Source: Tepidanaerobacter acetatoxydans Re1 (GTDB taxonomy: Bacteria > Bacillota > Thermosediminibacteria > Thermosediminibacterales > Tepidanaerobacteraceae). Taken from it: 64,000 nt of DNA. The notes under the pieces were generated by a model. The model ran no database searches. It was not told the DNA's origin and saw only the letters and a list, made by a program, of their open reading frames with translations. Numbering within the stretch: the first letter of the stretch is position 1; each line of letters starts with the position of its first letter. Location: positions 1,656,516-1,720,515 of the forward strand of contig NC_019954.2 of assembly GCF_000328765.2 (NCBI RefSeq). Reading direction: 5' to 3'. Position numbers and translations under genes: made by a program. Shown piece after piece: positions 1 through 8,476 of the stretch.

Positions 1-293
1 GATTCAGTTTTATCTGTCTTGTTATCTACAATAAACAGCTTGATTTCTTTACCAAGCACTTCTGGATACATTTCCTTTGCCAACTCAATACCTTCTACTG
101 TCATCTGGCCACCAGCAGCACTAGCCCCTGTCATGGGTTCATAAACGCCAATTCTGATAACATCTTCGTCTGCGGCTTTTTGTTCAGCATCCTCAGCTTT
201 CTTTTCCGTTTCAGCAGGTTTACTGCCACAGCCCGACAACACAAGTGACATCGTTAACAAAAGAATTACAGACACAACAAATAGTTTCCCCAT
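1..293 (-). CDS. ABC transporter substrate-binding lipoprotein, LivK-like (5' part only)
   Basis: The gene runs off the left edge of the window; only the first ~97 codons are present. The N-terminus is a hydrophobic signal sequence ending in the lipobox LVLSGC, so the mature protein should be a lipid-anchored extracytoplasmic receptor. After an acidic/lysine-rich linker comes IRIGVYEPMTGASAAGGQ and a helix with EGIELAKEMYP, the typical start of periplasmic-binding-protein type 1 receptors for branched-chain amino acids, amides or similar ligands. The ATG at 293 follows a GAGG at 9 nt spacing. Permease and ATPase genes, if present, lie outside the window. The ligand cannot be named. Confidence 0.8.
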   Translation of the reverse strand, partial: MGKLFVVSVILLLTMSLVLSGCGSKPAETEKKAEDAEQKAADEDVIRIGVYEPMTGASAAGGQMTVEGIELAKEMYPEVLGKEIKLFIVDNKTDKTE

Positions 294-602
294 TCGTTTT
301 AACCTCAATTACCTTCCCCCTTTATAATAGCATTCATATTCAAGCAAAGAATACTGTTTTTACAGCTAATCTAACCTCCCCTCTTGTACGCGTCTTGCGA
401 ATGCATGTCTATGATATATAGAGTACCATCGTTTAATACAAAAATCAAGAAGTTTTTTATGAAAAACAGCCTTCATCGAGAGCATAACATTTATTAATAA
501 ATAACTAAATATACAGATACTATAGCAGCAAAAATATTGGATAATATATCGAAAAATGATATCTGGGTTTTTATATATAATATGTTTTTGATGGTCAAAA
601 CT
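294..602. other. Intergenic region without recognisable gene
   Basis: An AT-rich stretch between the binding-protein gene start and the tRNA terminator. A minus-strand reading frame runs through 366-749, but it crosses the tRNA and has no coding character. The promoter of the binding-protein gene should lie here; I could not pick a convincing -35/-10 pair. Confidence 0.5.
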
Positions 603-641
603 AAAAAAACAGAGCTTTGGATTTTCATTCCAAAACTCTGT
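603..641 (-). terminator. Rho-independent terminator of tRNA-Leu(CAA)
   Basis: On the minus strand a 13-bp stem (610-622 with 629-641, one G-T pair) is followed by seven T residues (complement of 603-609). It lies 15 nt after the CCA end of the tRNA. Confidence 0.85.
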
Positions 642-656
642 AATCATTGTCATATC

Positions 657-743
657 TGGTGCCGAAGGCGGGAATCGAACCCGCATGGTATTGCTACCAC
701 TGGATTTTGAGTCCAGCGCGTCTGCCAGTTCCACCACTTCGGC
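657..743 (-). tRNA. tRNA-Leu, anticodon CAA
   Basis: An 87-nt cloverleaf with the long variable arm of a class II tRNA and an encoded CCA end. The acceptor stem GCCGAAG pairs with CTTCGGC. The anticodon loop CTCAAAA gives CAA, reading TTG leucine codons. It is transcribed alone and followed by its own terminator. Confidence 0.95.
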
Positions 744-814
744 TTGCATGTGCTTATTATCTTAGCATATCTTTTAAAAGATTTCAAGAGGATTGTTGCA
801 AAATGGCAAGCGCC

Positions 815-836
815 GCTAAATGCAAGTTAAAATGAA
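815..836. repeat. 22-bp dispersed repeat, copy A
   Basis: These 22 bases are identical to 10344-10365 in the same orientation. Just after this copy, at about 844-863, a looser version of the same AAATnCAAGTTAAA pattern recurs. Tandem degenerate short repeats of this kind resemble the multi-repeat ends of IS21-like elements, so this may be an IS relic; that attribution is an inference. Confidence 0.6.
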
Positions 837-864
837 GGTTTCTGCGCTGAAATCAAAGTTAAAT

Positions 865-1644
865 TTATATAAAAATAGCACCACTTAAGGGCATTATGCA
901 AATACCTGCAAAAGATGATAAAAGAGCCAGTCTGCTGTAACCATACTGCCGAGATGTTGGAATAAGCTCCTCGAAACTTATATAAATCATGATACCTGCT
1001 ACTGCCGCAAATATTGCTCCTAGCAAAAACTCATTAATAAACGGTCTTAACACAAGAAAGGCTAAAATTGCACCAATAGGCTCTGCAACACCTGATAAAA
1101 AGGTGTATTTTAAAGCAGTTATTTTGCTCTGTGTTGCAAAATATATCGGCATAGCTACCGAGATACCCTCAGGTATATTGTGAAAGGCAATTGCAAAACC
1201 TATTGATGCTCCCAAAGTAGGATCATTATAGCCAGCCATAAAAGTTGCTATTCCCTCGGGGAAATTATGCAGCATCATTGCCAGCATTGATACAAAACCA
1301 ACTCGATAAAGATTTTGATGTGGCTTATCATTTTTTTCAGTATCAAATTCTTCATGTGGCACAAAATAATCAATTACCAAAGCCGCTGATAGGCCTAATG
1401 CCATAAATATAACTGAAAAGATTATTGCTCGGTTTTCTCCGGTATAAATCCCGATAGCCTGCTGAGCTTGCGGCAGTAAATCGGAAAATGATACTGATAT
1501 CATCACTCCCGCCGCAAATCCTAATGAACACGATACTATCTTTTCACTTTTAGATTTTGTAAAAAATATTAAAATCGCCCCTAATAATGTTGACATACCA
1601 GCTGCAATAGAAATTATTAATGCTGTAAAAGTACGTTGGTCCAA
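865..1644 (-). CDS. ZIP-family divalent metal transporter (ZupT-like)
   Basis: A 259-residue membrane protein with about eight hydrophobic segments. It carries the two ZIP signature helices: HNFPEGIATFMAGY and, about 25 residues later, FHNIPEGISVAMP, whose His, Asn and Glu residues form the metal path. Its length fits ZupT (about 257). ZIP proteins bring Zn, Fe or Mn into the cytoplasm. I start it at TTG 1644, which has GAGG at 8 nt; the upstream GTG at 1653 overlaps that ribosome binding site. It stands alone downstream of trpA, with a palindrome at 1715-1735 in its promoter region that could bind a metal regulator. The metal specificity is not visible. Confidence 0.85.
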   Translation of the reverse strand: MDQRTFTALIISIAAGMSTLLGAILIFFTKSKSEKIVSCSLGFAAGVMISVSFSDLLPQAQQAIGIYTGENRAIIFSVIFMALGLSAALVIDYFVPHEEFDTEKNDKPHQNLYRVGFVSMLAMMLHNFPEGIATFMAGYNDPTLGASIGFAIAFHNIPEGISVAMPIYFATQSKITALKYTFLSGVAEPIGAILAFLVLRPFINEFLLGAIFAAVAGIMIYISFEELIPTSRQYGYSRLALLSSFAGICIMPLSGAIFI

Positions 1645-1714
1645 ACAGTTCACCTCTAATCTTTAAATTTGTAAAGGGCTTTTTAGGCAAACCTCATTTC
1701 TTACATTTTACCCT

Positions 1715-1735
1715 AACATACTAATCAAGTATGTT
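1715..1735. promoter_or_regulatory. Palindrome upstream of the ZIP transporter, candidate operator
   Basis: AACATACT-N5-AGTATGTT is a perfect 8-bp inverted repeat about 70 bp upstream of the transporter start and 55 bp past the trpA stop. No T-run follows on either strand, so it is not an intrinsic terminator. The size and symmetry suit a dimeric DNA-binding regulator; which one is unknown. Confidence 0.4.
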
Positions 1736-1789
1736 GTGTTCATAAATACAAATGTCATACCTGCAAATTCTGATCAATTAATAATCGAA

Positions 1790-2560
1790 TCAGCTTATCG
1801 CTTCTTTCATTGCCTTTACATAATCCGAGACCGGGATTACGGCATCCCTCCCATACTCTCCTATAATCTTGACAATAGCTGAACCTACAATTATACCATC
1901 AGCTATTTGAGCCATTTTCGTTGCTTGAGCAGGAGTTGAGATTCCGAACCCAATTGCTGTAGGGATATTAGTGGACTCTCGGACAAGTTTTACCATATTA
2001 TCTACATCAGAATTAATCTCATTTCTTATTCCTGTAACTCCCAAAGAGGATATACAGTAAACAAAGCCTTCCGCTTCTTTTGCAATCATCAAAATGCGTT
2101 GGTTTGACGTAGGTGCGATAAGGGAAATAAGCTCTAATCCATACATTCTACAGGCAGGTGCAAAATCCTCTTTCTCCTCGAAGGGCACATCGGGAAGTAT
2201 CAATCCGTCCATACCAGCCTCGGCAGCCGTTCTCATAAAGCGCTCCGTTCCATATGAAAATACCACATTGGCATATGTCATAAACACCATAGGGATTTTA
2301 ACAGTTTTTCTGACTTTATAAACCATCTCAAATATATCATCTGTCGTTACGCCACCGGTAAGCGCTCGCAGGTTTGCAGCTTGAATGATTGGTCCTTCGG
2401 CCGTTGGATCGGAAAATGGAATCCCAAGTTCAATAAGATCCGCGCCGGCATCGGCAATGGCTCTTACTAGCTTTTCTGTGGTATCTAAATCCGGATCACC
2501 ACAGGTTAAAAATGCAACAAACGCCTTCCCGTGGTCAAATGCACTTTTTATATTACTCAT
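1790..2560 (-). CDS. trpA: Tryptophan synthase alpha chain
   Basis: TrpA splits indole-3-glycerol phosphate into indole and glyceraldehyde 3-phosphate and passes indole to TrpB. The 256-residue TIM barrel starts with [15 protein letters not shown] and has [15 protein letters not shown] with the catalytic Glu and Asp, then GVTGIR and the phosphate-binding [10 protein letters not shown]. The family is usually 255-270 residues. Its start overlaps the trpB stop (ATGA type), indicating translational coupling. It is the last gene of the operon; I see no clear intrinsic terminator behind it. Confidence 0.97.
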   Translation of the reverse strand: MSNIKSAFDHGKAFVAFLTCGDPDLDTTEKLVRAIADAGADLIELGIPFSDPTAEGPIIQAANLRALTGGVTTDDIFEMVYKVRKTVKIPMVFMTYANVVFSYGTERFMRTAAEAGMDGLILPDVPFEEKEDFAPACRMYGLELISLIAPTSNQRILMIAKEAEGFVYCISSLGVTGIRNEINSDVDNMVKLVRESTNIPTAIGFGISTPAQATKMAQIADGIIVGSAIVKIIGEYGRDAVIPVSDYVKAMKEAIS

Positions 2561-3741
2561 TCTGATAAATTCTCCCCTCTGTAGCGGGCAATAGCAGCAC
2601 AGTCTTTGTCGCCCCGCCCGGAGATGTTAATTACTATAATTTTGTCTTTACCCATCTTAGGTGCCAGCTTCATACCATATGCCACGGCATGAGCACTCTC
2701 AATCGCCGGAATAATGCCTTCTGTGCGTGAAAGATATTCAAAGGCATCAACCGCCTCCTCATCAGTTATTGCTACATAATGTGCCCTGCCGGAATCATAT
2801 AGATAAGCATGCTCCGGCCCGATTCCAGGATAATCAAGACCGGCGGAAATAGAGTAAACCGGTGCAATTTGCCCATATTGGTCTTGACAAAAGTATGATT
2901 TCATGCCATGAAAGATTCCCGGTTTTCCAGTGGCAATGGTTGCCGCCGTTTCAAAAGTATCAACACCTCTGCCGGCTGCCTCACAGCCGATCAGCTCTAC
3001 CGATTTGTCATTAATAAAATGATAGAATGCACCAATTGCATTAGAACCGCCGCCTACACATGCAAGAACCGCATCCGGAAGACGGCCTTCTTTTTCCAAC
3101 AACTGTCCTTTAATCTCTTTTGATATTACTGATTGGAAATCCCTAACAATAGTTGGAAATGGATGAGGACCCATAACTGAACCTAAGATATAATGTGTAT
3201 CGGCAATGCGGTTCGTCCATTCACGCATTGTTTCCGACACTGCGTCCTTTAACGTAGCGGTACCTGAGGTAACCGGATGTACCTTCGCGCCGAGAAGTCT
3301 CATCTTGTAGACGTTTAGAGCTTGGCGCCTAGTATCTTCTTTTCCCATAAAAATTTCACATTCCATACCCATAAGCGCTGCTGCTGTAGCAGTTGCAACT
3401 CCATGTTGGCCGGCTCCGGTTTCAGCAATCACACGAGTCTTTCCCATTTTTTTTGCTAAAAGCGCCTGGCCCAACACATTATTTATTTTATGCGCACCGG
3501 TATGATTCAAGTCTTCACGCTTAAGATAGACTTTTGCACCACCTAAGTCCTCCGTCATCTTCCCAGCAAAATAAAGCAGGGATGGCCTTCCGGCATAGTC
3601 TTTAAATAAATCCGCAAGTTCAGCATTAAATTGCGAATCATCTTTATAGTAATTGTATGCTTCTTCCAGTTCAATTACGGCATTCATTAATGTTTCCGGT
3701 ATATACTGCCCGCCATGACTTCCAAATCTCCCTTTTGACAT
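2557..3741 (-). CDS. trpB: Tryptophan synthase beta chain
   Basis: PLP enzyme that condenses indole with serine to tryptophan. The 394-residue protein has the PLP lysine in [14 protein letters not shown] and the glycine loop [11 protein letters not shown] place the start at ATG 3741, which gives [18 protein letters not shown] and sits 5 nt behind GGAGG; the longer frame to 3768 reads through that ribosome binding site. The IS110 element has landed immediately upstream (core at 3751-3752), leaving this Shine-Dalgarno intact but separating trpBA from the T-box promoter by about 1.7 kb of opposing DNA. Continued expression would need readthrough or an outward promoter in the IS. Confidence 0.97.
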   Translation of the reverse strand: MSKGRFGSHGGQYIPETLMNAVIELEEAYNYYKDDSQFNAELADLFKDYAGRPSLLYFAGKMTEDLGGAKVYLKREDLNHTGAHKINNVLGQALLAKKMGKTRVIAETGAGQHGVATATAAALMGMECEIFMGKEDTRRQALNVYKMRLLGAKVHPVTSGTATLKDAVSETMREWTNRIADTHYILGSVMGPHPFPTIVRDFQSVISKEIKGQLLEKEGRLPDAVLACVGGGSNAIGAFYHFINDKSVELIGCEAAGRGVDTFETAATIATGKPGIFHGMKSYFCQDQYGQIAPVYSISAGLDYPGIGPEHAYLYDSGRAHYVAITDEEAVDAFEYLSRTEGIIPAIESAHAVAYGMKLAPKMGKDKIIVINISGRGDKDCAAIARYRGENLSE

Positions 3742-3789
3742 AGTTTCCTCCTCGTATAATAAAGTCATAGTTTAAAAACTATATTTCTT

Positions 3790-3970
3790 TTCTATCTCAC
3801 TATTCTTGTGAGATAATAATTGTACAGATAGAGGTCGTAGTTTTCCTCCTTGAAGCCTAGTCTTCCTTTTCAAGGGTTACGCCTCTTCTTTACATCCATA
3901 TGCGAATGAGCTGGATAGTACAAAAGTTACTGAATATCTAACGAGGTTGCATCATGTAAAGTAGAGAGGT
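3790..3970 (+). ncRNA. Candidate IS110 bridge RNA (5' stem-loop, target-binding loop, donor-binding loop)
   Basis: Three successive structures precede the transposase. First, a 7-bp hairpin ATCTCAC/GTGAGAT at 3794-3814. Second, an outer stem GAGG-bulge-CGTA (3831-3839) pairing TACG-CCTC (3878-3885) around an inner stem CCTTGAA (3848-3854) / TTCAAGG (3869-3875). Third, a long arm CTTTACAT (3888-3895) / ATGTAAAG (3954-3961) with an inner GATA/TATC stem. The size (~175 nt) and three-part order resemble the IS621 bridge RNA. In the second structure 3842-3850 TTTCCTCCT equals the left insertion flank 3744-3752, and 3875-3879 GGTTA is the reverse complement of the right flank 5491-5495. In the third, ACGAG at 3941-3945 complements the core plus first three bases of the element (CTCGT). 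The donor left guide was not identified. Confidence 0.65.
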
Positions 3971-4011
3971 CCTAGACTTTATCTGTAAATATATTAAAAG
4001 CTGGTGATTTT

Positions 4012-5190
4012 ATGTTTTATGTTGGTATTGATATTGCTAAACAAAACCACGAAGCTTCTATTATTGATTCTAATGGTAAGCTTCTTGATAAAAGTATATC
4101 CTTTTCAAATTCTCAAGTAGGTTGCAATAAATTAATTGCCTTGCTTGAAAGATTTGAAGCTGATACTTCCAACACTGTTATTGGTATGGAAGCTACTGGT
4201 CATTATTGGGTTAGCCTTTATTCATATCTAATTGATCTAGGGTTTACTGTAAATGTTATTAACCCTATTCAATCAGATGCATTTAGAAAGATGTATATTA
4301 GGCAAACTAAGAACGACTCTAAGGATTCCTTTATCATTGCTCAAATTATGCGTTTCGGTGAATTTTCCACTACTTCTTTAGCTGATGAAGATGTTATGGC
4401 CTTACGCCAATTATCCAGATACCGTCTCGCTTTAGTAGATGAATGCTCTGATTGGAAACGCAAGTGTATTGCTCTTTTGGATCAAGTTTTCCCTGAATAC
4501 TCTAAGCTTTTTTCTGATACCTTTGGAGTAACTTCTAGGGAGCTGCTCTCTAAATATCCTACTCCAGAGGATATGTTATCCATAGATACAGGGACTCTTT
4601 CCAAACTTCTATCCGAAGCTAGTAGAGGACGTTTTGGTATTTCAAAAGCTTCTGAAATTCAAGAGTCTGCTACTAATACTTTTGGTATTAACTTTGCAAA
4701 AGATGCATTTGCATTTCAAATTAAGCAAATTATTGCCCAAATTAATTTTATCGAAGAACAGCTAAAAGAACTTGAAACTGAAATTTCTACACTCCTTCAC
4801 CAAACCAATTCAGTTATTACTACTATTACAGGTATTGGTGATGTTCTTGGTGCTATTATTATCGGAGAAATTGGTGATATTTCCCGTTTTGAAGCTGCAC
4901 CCCAACTTGTTGCCTATGCAGGTCTTGATGTAGCCGTAAAACAATCTGGTGATTTTGTGGGGACACAGACTAAAATTTCTAAACGTGGTTCTCCATATCT
5001 TCGTAGGGCAATTTGGTTAGCTGCTACTGTTGCAGCCTTCAAAGACCCAGCTCTGTCAGTCTATTATCAATCACTTAGGGCAAGAGGGAAACATCATTTA
5101 ACTGCCATTGGGGCTGTCGCTAGAAAGATGTGTAATATTATCTTTGCAGTCCTTCGTGATAACAAACCCTATGTGCCTGATATTAAATAG
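4012..5190 (+). CDS. IS110-family transposase (DEDD recombinase)
   Basis: The 392-residue protein has the N-terminal RuvC-like DEDD domain: Asp7 in GIDIAK, Glu60 in GMEATGHYW, and Asp102 and Asp105 in TKNDSKDS. A coiled-coil linker follows around residues 235-265. The C-terminal IS116/IS110 Tnp domain begins near TGIGDVLGA and has KRGSPYLRR, with the likely nucleophile Ser327. In this family the recombinase joins a circular donor to target DNA under guidance of the bridge RNA encoded in the non-coding end. The length is typical (about 330-430) and I see no damage. Translation starts at ATG 4012 behind GGTGA. Transcription is opposite to the trp genes. Confidence 0.93.
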   Translation: MFYVGIDIAKQNHEASIIDSNGKLLDKSISFSNSQVGCNKLIALLERFEADTSNTVIGMEATGHYWVSLYSYLIDLGFTVNVINPIQSDAFRKMYIRQTKNDSKDSFIIAQIMRFGEFSTTSLADEDVMALRQLSRYRLALVDECSDWKRKCIALLDQVFPEYSKLFSDTFGVTSRELLSKYPTPEDMLSIDTGTLSKLLSEASRGRFGISKASEIQESATNTFGINFAKDAFAFQIKQIIAQINFIEEQLKELETEISTLLHQTNSVITTITGIGDVLGAIIIGEIGDISRFEAAPQLVAYAGLDVAVKQSGDFVGTQTKISKRGSPYLRRAIWLAATVAAFKDPALSVYYQSLRARGKHHLTAIGAVARKMCNIIFAVLRDNKPYVPDIK

Positions 5191-5217
5191 GATTGGTAAA
5201 AACTAACCTGCTTTTAC

Positions 5218-5247
5218 AACCTAAATTTTTTATTCTATATTTAGGTT
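5218..5247 (+). terminator. Probable terminator of the IS110 transposase
   Basis: AACCTAAAT pairs with ATTTAGGTT around a T-rich loop, followed by TATTTGTTTTG, 27 nt after the stop codon. The stem is AT-rich, so the strength is uncertain. Confidence 0.5.
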
Positions 5248-5489
5248 TATTTGTTTTGCCTAATTTTACATAAGTATTTATGGCAGGTTCTGTCAAGGGA
5301 TGCTTTTTCCCTTGACGGGTTCTGACAGAAATTTTATAATCACAAAGGCAAAATAAATTAAATTATCTCTTGACTTTTAATAGCTGGTCTTGTTTTAATA
5401 AATGTTTTGTTAATAAATTACAGTTTATGATATATGATAGATAATCTGCTGATAACCGATACAATCATATACTATTTAATGTCATACTC

Positions 5490-6098
5490 TTAACCTCTCC
5501 TAGCTGCAGCAACTGCCGCATAAATTTTTGTTTTATCTTTTACGCCGTCTGATTCTACTCCTGAACTAATATCCAGTGCGTAGGGATTAAATTGTTTAAT
5601 TGCATCCGGAATATTTTCCGGTGTCAGACCTCCGGCAAGAATAAACGGGCGACAAAAATCCATTATCAGTGACCAGTCAAAACGTTTTCCAGAACCATGC
5701 CCGTTGTCCAAAAGCACCATGTCTGCCGCACTTGTTTTAGCAACCTCTAAATCCTTTGCCGAGCGAATTCTGTATGCCTTCCAAATCTTATTTTCCGGAA
5801 GAATGCATCGGAGGCCGGATATAAATTCATTACTTTCGCTGCCATGCAGTTGAACTACATTTATAATATTTTGGCAGCATAATTCAACAATCTCTGTGTA
5901 AGATGCATTTACAAATACCCCAACAGTAGCTATTGCCGGGTGCAATGCCTTGCGCAGCTCCAATGCCAGTTTTAACGATATATTTCTGCGGCTTTGAGGG
6001 TAAAACACAAACCCTGCATAATCAGGCATAGCACAGTTGACATACTCTGCATCACACAACCGAAAAAGACCGCATATCTTAATCTTTGTGTCACTCAT
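5490..6098 (-). CDS. trpF: Phosphoribosylanthranilate isomerase
   Basis: Converts N-(5'-phosphoribosyl)anthranilate to CdRP in tryptophan synthesis. The 202-residue barrel has the general base Cys in KIKICGL near the N-terminus, AGFVFYPQSRRN, the acid Asp in LLDNGHGSGK, and the phosphate-binding LAGGLTPENI. The family is about 200-210 residues. The start overlaps the trpC stop by 4 nt (ATGA). The stop codon TAA at 5490-5492 overlaps the inferred right-hand core of the IS110 element, so the insertion left the reading frame complete by the narrowest margin. Confidence 0.96.
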   Translation of the reverse strand: MSDTKIKICGLFRLCDAEYVNCAMPDYAGFVFYPQSRRNISLKLALELRKALHPAIATVGVFVNASYTEIVELCCQNIINVVQLHGSESNEFISGLRCILPENKIWKAYRIRSAKDLEVAKTSAADMVLLDNGHGSGKRFDWSLIMDFCRPFILAGGLTPENIPDAIKQFNPYALDISSGVESDGVKDKTKIYAAVAAARRG

Positions 6099-6877
6099 TG
6101 TGCCGCTCTCCTAAAAGACTCAAGCACTGACTTCTTATCGCTGGCTTTCATCAAAGACTCGCCAATCAGTACCGCATCAGCACCTATTGCTTTAAGGAAT
6201 ACTATATCTGCAGATGAATGTACACCGGATTCTGCAACAAATATAGCTTCAGGCGGTACTTTATCTCGCAGTCTTGCAGCATTATTCAAATCCACAGTAA
6301 AATCTTTCAGATTTCTATTATTAACACCAATTAAACGGGCGCCTGCCGAAACCGCTGACTCAATTTCCTTCTCATCATGTGCTTCCACCAGGGCGCAAAT
6401 TCCCATTTCCTCGCATATATCAAGAAAATTCGCCATTGCTGACGTATTCAGCAGTGCACAAATTAGAAGAATCGCATCTGCACCCATGCACTTTGCCTCA
6501 TATAGTTGATACTCATCTATGGTAAAGTCTTTGCGAAGCATAGGGAGGTAAGTATCAGAACGTATCTGGCAAAATATTTCGTCCGAGCCCATAAACCATT
6601 TAGGTTCTGTAAGACATGAAATACAATCCGCACCTGCCGCCTCGTATTCCTTGACAATCTTGCGGTAAGGAAAATCCTCCGAAATGATTCCTTTACTAGG
6701 AGATGCTTTTTTTATTTCACAAATAAAAGACATACCTGGACTTTCCAAAACATGCCGAAAGTAAAAGTCCCCTCTTGGTAAGCTCATCGCTTTTTCGCGC
6801 ATTTCCTCTAAACAGACTGTTTCTTTTGCTCGCTTCACTCGTTTTTTGGCATACGCTGCAAGCTCATCTAAAATCAC
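6095..6877 (-). CDS. trpC: Indole-3-glycerol phosphate synthase
   Basis: Ring-closing decarboxylase of the tryptophan pathway. I start the 260-residue protein at GTG 6877, which follows AGGAG by 7 nt and gives MILDELAAYAKKRV, the usual N-terminus. The longer frame to 6961 would overlap trpD and has no ribosome binding site. Visible family motifs are CEIKKASPSKG (catalytic Lys), LRKDFTID, GVNNRNLKDF and VAESGVHSSADI. It lies 10 nt behind trpD and overlaps trpF. Confidence 0.96.
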   Translation of the reverse strand: MILDELAAYAKKRVKRAKETVCLEEMREKAMSLPRGDFYFRHVLESPGMSFICEIKKASPSKGIISEDFPYRKIVKEYEAAGADCISCLTEPKWFMGSDEIFCQIRSDTYLPMLRKDFTIDEYQLYEAKCMGADAILLICALLNTSAMANFLDICEEMGICALVEAHDEKEIESAVSAGARLIGVNNRNLKDFTVDLNNAARLRDKVPPEAIFVAESGVHSSADIVFLKAIGADAVLIGESLMKASDKKSVLESFRRAAQ

Positions 6878-6887
6878 GTCGACACTC

Positions 6888-7895
6888 CTATCTATTTGAT
6901 TGTTCAATAAATTGATCAAGCTTTGCCTTTGCCTTTCCGCTTTCGATAAGTTCTTCAGCAAGAATTACGCCTTTTGCATGTGAATCCGTTTTCCCTGCAA
7001 TATATAGGCCCGCGCCGGCATTTAAAAGCACTGCTTCCCGTTTGGGTCCTTTGGCACCACTTAAAATTTCAAGTGTGATTTTAGCGTTTTCTCTCGGCAT
7101 TCCGCCTGTCAACTCATTCTTATTGCTACGTTTAAAACCAAAATCCTCTGGTTCGATAACATATTTGTTAAAATTTTTTTCGGTAAATTCACAGACAGTT
7201 GTCGGTGCCGATATAGAAATTTCATCTAGCTTATCTTGACCATAAACTACCATACCTCGCTTTACACCAAGGTTTGACAGCACATGAGCAAGTGGTTCAA
7301 CCAGTGATTCATTATACACACCAAGTACCTGCATATTAGCTGAAGCAGGGTTTGTAAGCGGTCCAAGAATATTGAATATAGTGCGTATACCCAGCTCTTT
7401 TCGTACCGGTCCCACATATTTCATAGAAGTATGGTAACTCTGTGCAAAAAAGAAACAAATACCAATAGTTTCCAACAGTTCCACACATTTTTCAGGTGAA
7501 AGGCATATTTTTACGCCCAGTGCTTCAAGGCAGTCTGCCGCTCCACTTTTTGAAGATGCCGCACGATTGCCATGTTTAGCCACCTTCACATCACCGGATG
7601 CTATGACAATGGCTGCCGTTGTCGAAATATTGAAGGATTTTGCATCATCACCTCCTGTTCCAACAATATCAAGTAAATCAAAATCACATGAAACCGGCAT
7701 GGCATATGCACGCATTCCTGCAGCACATGCAGTAATTTCTTCAATTGTCTCCCCCTTAGCGGACAGGGCAGCAAGAAATGCTGCCATCTGGACCTGAGAA
7801 GTCTCGCCGTTCATGATTTCTCCCATGACAGCCATAGCTTCTTCATAAGTCAGGTTTTCATTATCAATTAATTTTACTGTTGCTTCCTTAATCAT
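6888..7895 (-). CDS. trpD: Anthranilate phosphoribosyltransferase
   Basis: Transfers the phosphoribosyl group from PRPP to anthranilate. The 335-residue protein shows the PRPP loop [14 protein letters not shown], the anthranilate-site segment [22 protein letters not shown], and [11 protein letters not shown]. The length is typical (330-345). The ATG overlaps the trpG stop (ATGA) and has AAAGGAG at 7 nt. TrpD is separate here and not fused to TrpG as in enteric bacteria. Confidence 0.97.
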   Translation of the reverse strand: MIKEATVKLIDNENLTYEEAMAVMGEIMNGETSQVQMAAFLAALSAKGETIEEITACAAGMRAYAMPVSCDFDLLDIVGTGGDDAKSFNISTTAAIVIASGDVKVAKHGNRAASSKSGAADCLEALGVKICLSPEKCVELLETIGICFFFAQSYHTSMKYVGPVRKELGIRTIFNILGPLTNPASANMQVLGVYNESLVEPLAHVLSNLGVKRGMVVYGQDKLDEISISAPTTVCEFTEKNFNKYVIEPEDFGFKRSNKNELTGGMPRENAKITLEILSGAKGPKREAVLLNAGAGLYIAGKTDSHAKGVILAEELIESGKAKAKLDQFIEQSNR

Positions 7896-8476
7896 AGCAA
7901 GGCTCCTTTCGTCATACTGAGAAAATTTTGAATGATGTGTTTCCCGTCCGGTGTCAAAATAGATTCCGGATGAAATTGGACGCCATAAATGGGATATTTA
8001 TCGTGCTTAACAGCCATGATTTCGCCATCATCGGTTTCGGATATAACTTTTAGGCTTTCTGGAAAGTTATCTTGCACCGCTGTTAGAGAATTATATAGAG
8101 CTACTTTAATTCGATACGGCACATTTTGAAAGAGCAAGCAAGTATTATCTATGACTACTTCAGACTGTTTGCCATGCATCAGCCGTTTCGCATGAGAAAT
8201 CGTTGCACCAAATACCCTGCAGATAATCTGATGCCCGAGACCTACTCCTAACAGCGGGATTTCTCTTCCGAGCTCTGCCACAACATCATTACATATACCT
8301 GCATCTTTTGGATAGCCCGGACCTGACGAGATAATAATATGTGAAGGTCGCAAGCTTTTAATCTCATCAATGGTTAACTCATCCTTGCAGGCGACTCTAG
8401 TCCCTTTGTTTATCGTTCCGACCAGTTGATAAAGGTTATAAGAAAAACTGTCGTGGTTATCAATTATTAATATCAT
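7892..8476 (-). CDS. trpG: Anthranilate synthase glutamine amidotransferase subunit, catalytic Cys replaced by Gly
   Basis: A class I glutamine amidotransferase of 194 residues that normally releases ammonia from glutamine for TrpE. The fold motifs are present: [23 protein letters not shown] and, near the C-terminus, YGVQFHPES with the triad His and Glu. The nucleophile position reads [11 protein letters not shown], where the family has GVCLGHQ: codon 79 (8240-8242) is GGT instead of TGT. As written, the protein should be unable to hydrolyse glutamine. The frame is otherwise intact and overlaps both neighbours, so it may still stabilise an ammonia-using TrpE. A sequencing error at one base is the alternative. 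Confidence 0.93.
   Translation of the reverse strand: MILIIDNHDSFSYNLYQLVGTINKGTRVACKDELTIDEIKSLRPSHIIISSGPGYPKDAGICNDVVAELGREIPLLGVGLGHQIICRVFGATISHAKRLMHGKQSEVVIDNTCLLFQNVPYRIKVALYNSLTAVQDNFPESLKVISETDDGEIMAVKHDKYPIYGVQFHPESILTPDGKHIIQNFLSMTKGALL

Larger units (their letters stand above)
3753..5490 (+). mobile_element. IS110-family insertion sequence between trpF and trpB
   Basis: One transposase gene with a structured ~260-nt left end and a ~300-nt right end, lacking long terminal inverted repeats, as is normal for IS110. The borders are inferred from the guide match and operon reconstruction. CT at 3751-3752 and CT at 5489-5490 would be the two copies of the core. Joining the flanks at a single CT restores trpF stop - 10 nt containing GGAGG - trpB ATG, matching the tight spacing of the rest of the operon. 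The element is about 1.74 kb and points against the operon. The right end holds a nested hairpin at 5288-5330 (TTCTGTCA/TGACAGAA outer, GTCAAGGG/CCCTTGAC inner). Confidence 0.8.

Noticed and set aside
366-749. 127-codon minus-strand reading frame
   Set aside because: It runs through the whole tRNA-Leu gene and its terminator and has no ribosome binding site.
3886-3966. Left donor guide of the IS110 bridge RNA
   Set aside because: Only CATA near 3897-3900 resembles the right end of the element; too short to claim.
5288-5330. Nested hairpin in the IS110 right end as a second bridge RNA
   Set aside because: It is a simple hairpin without guide-like loops; the family member fits the 5'-leader type better.
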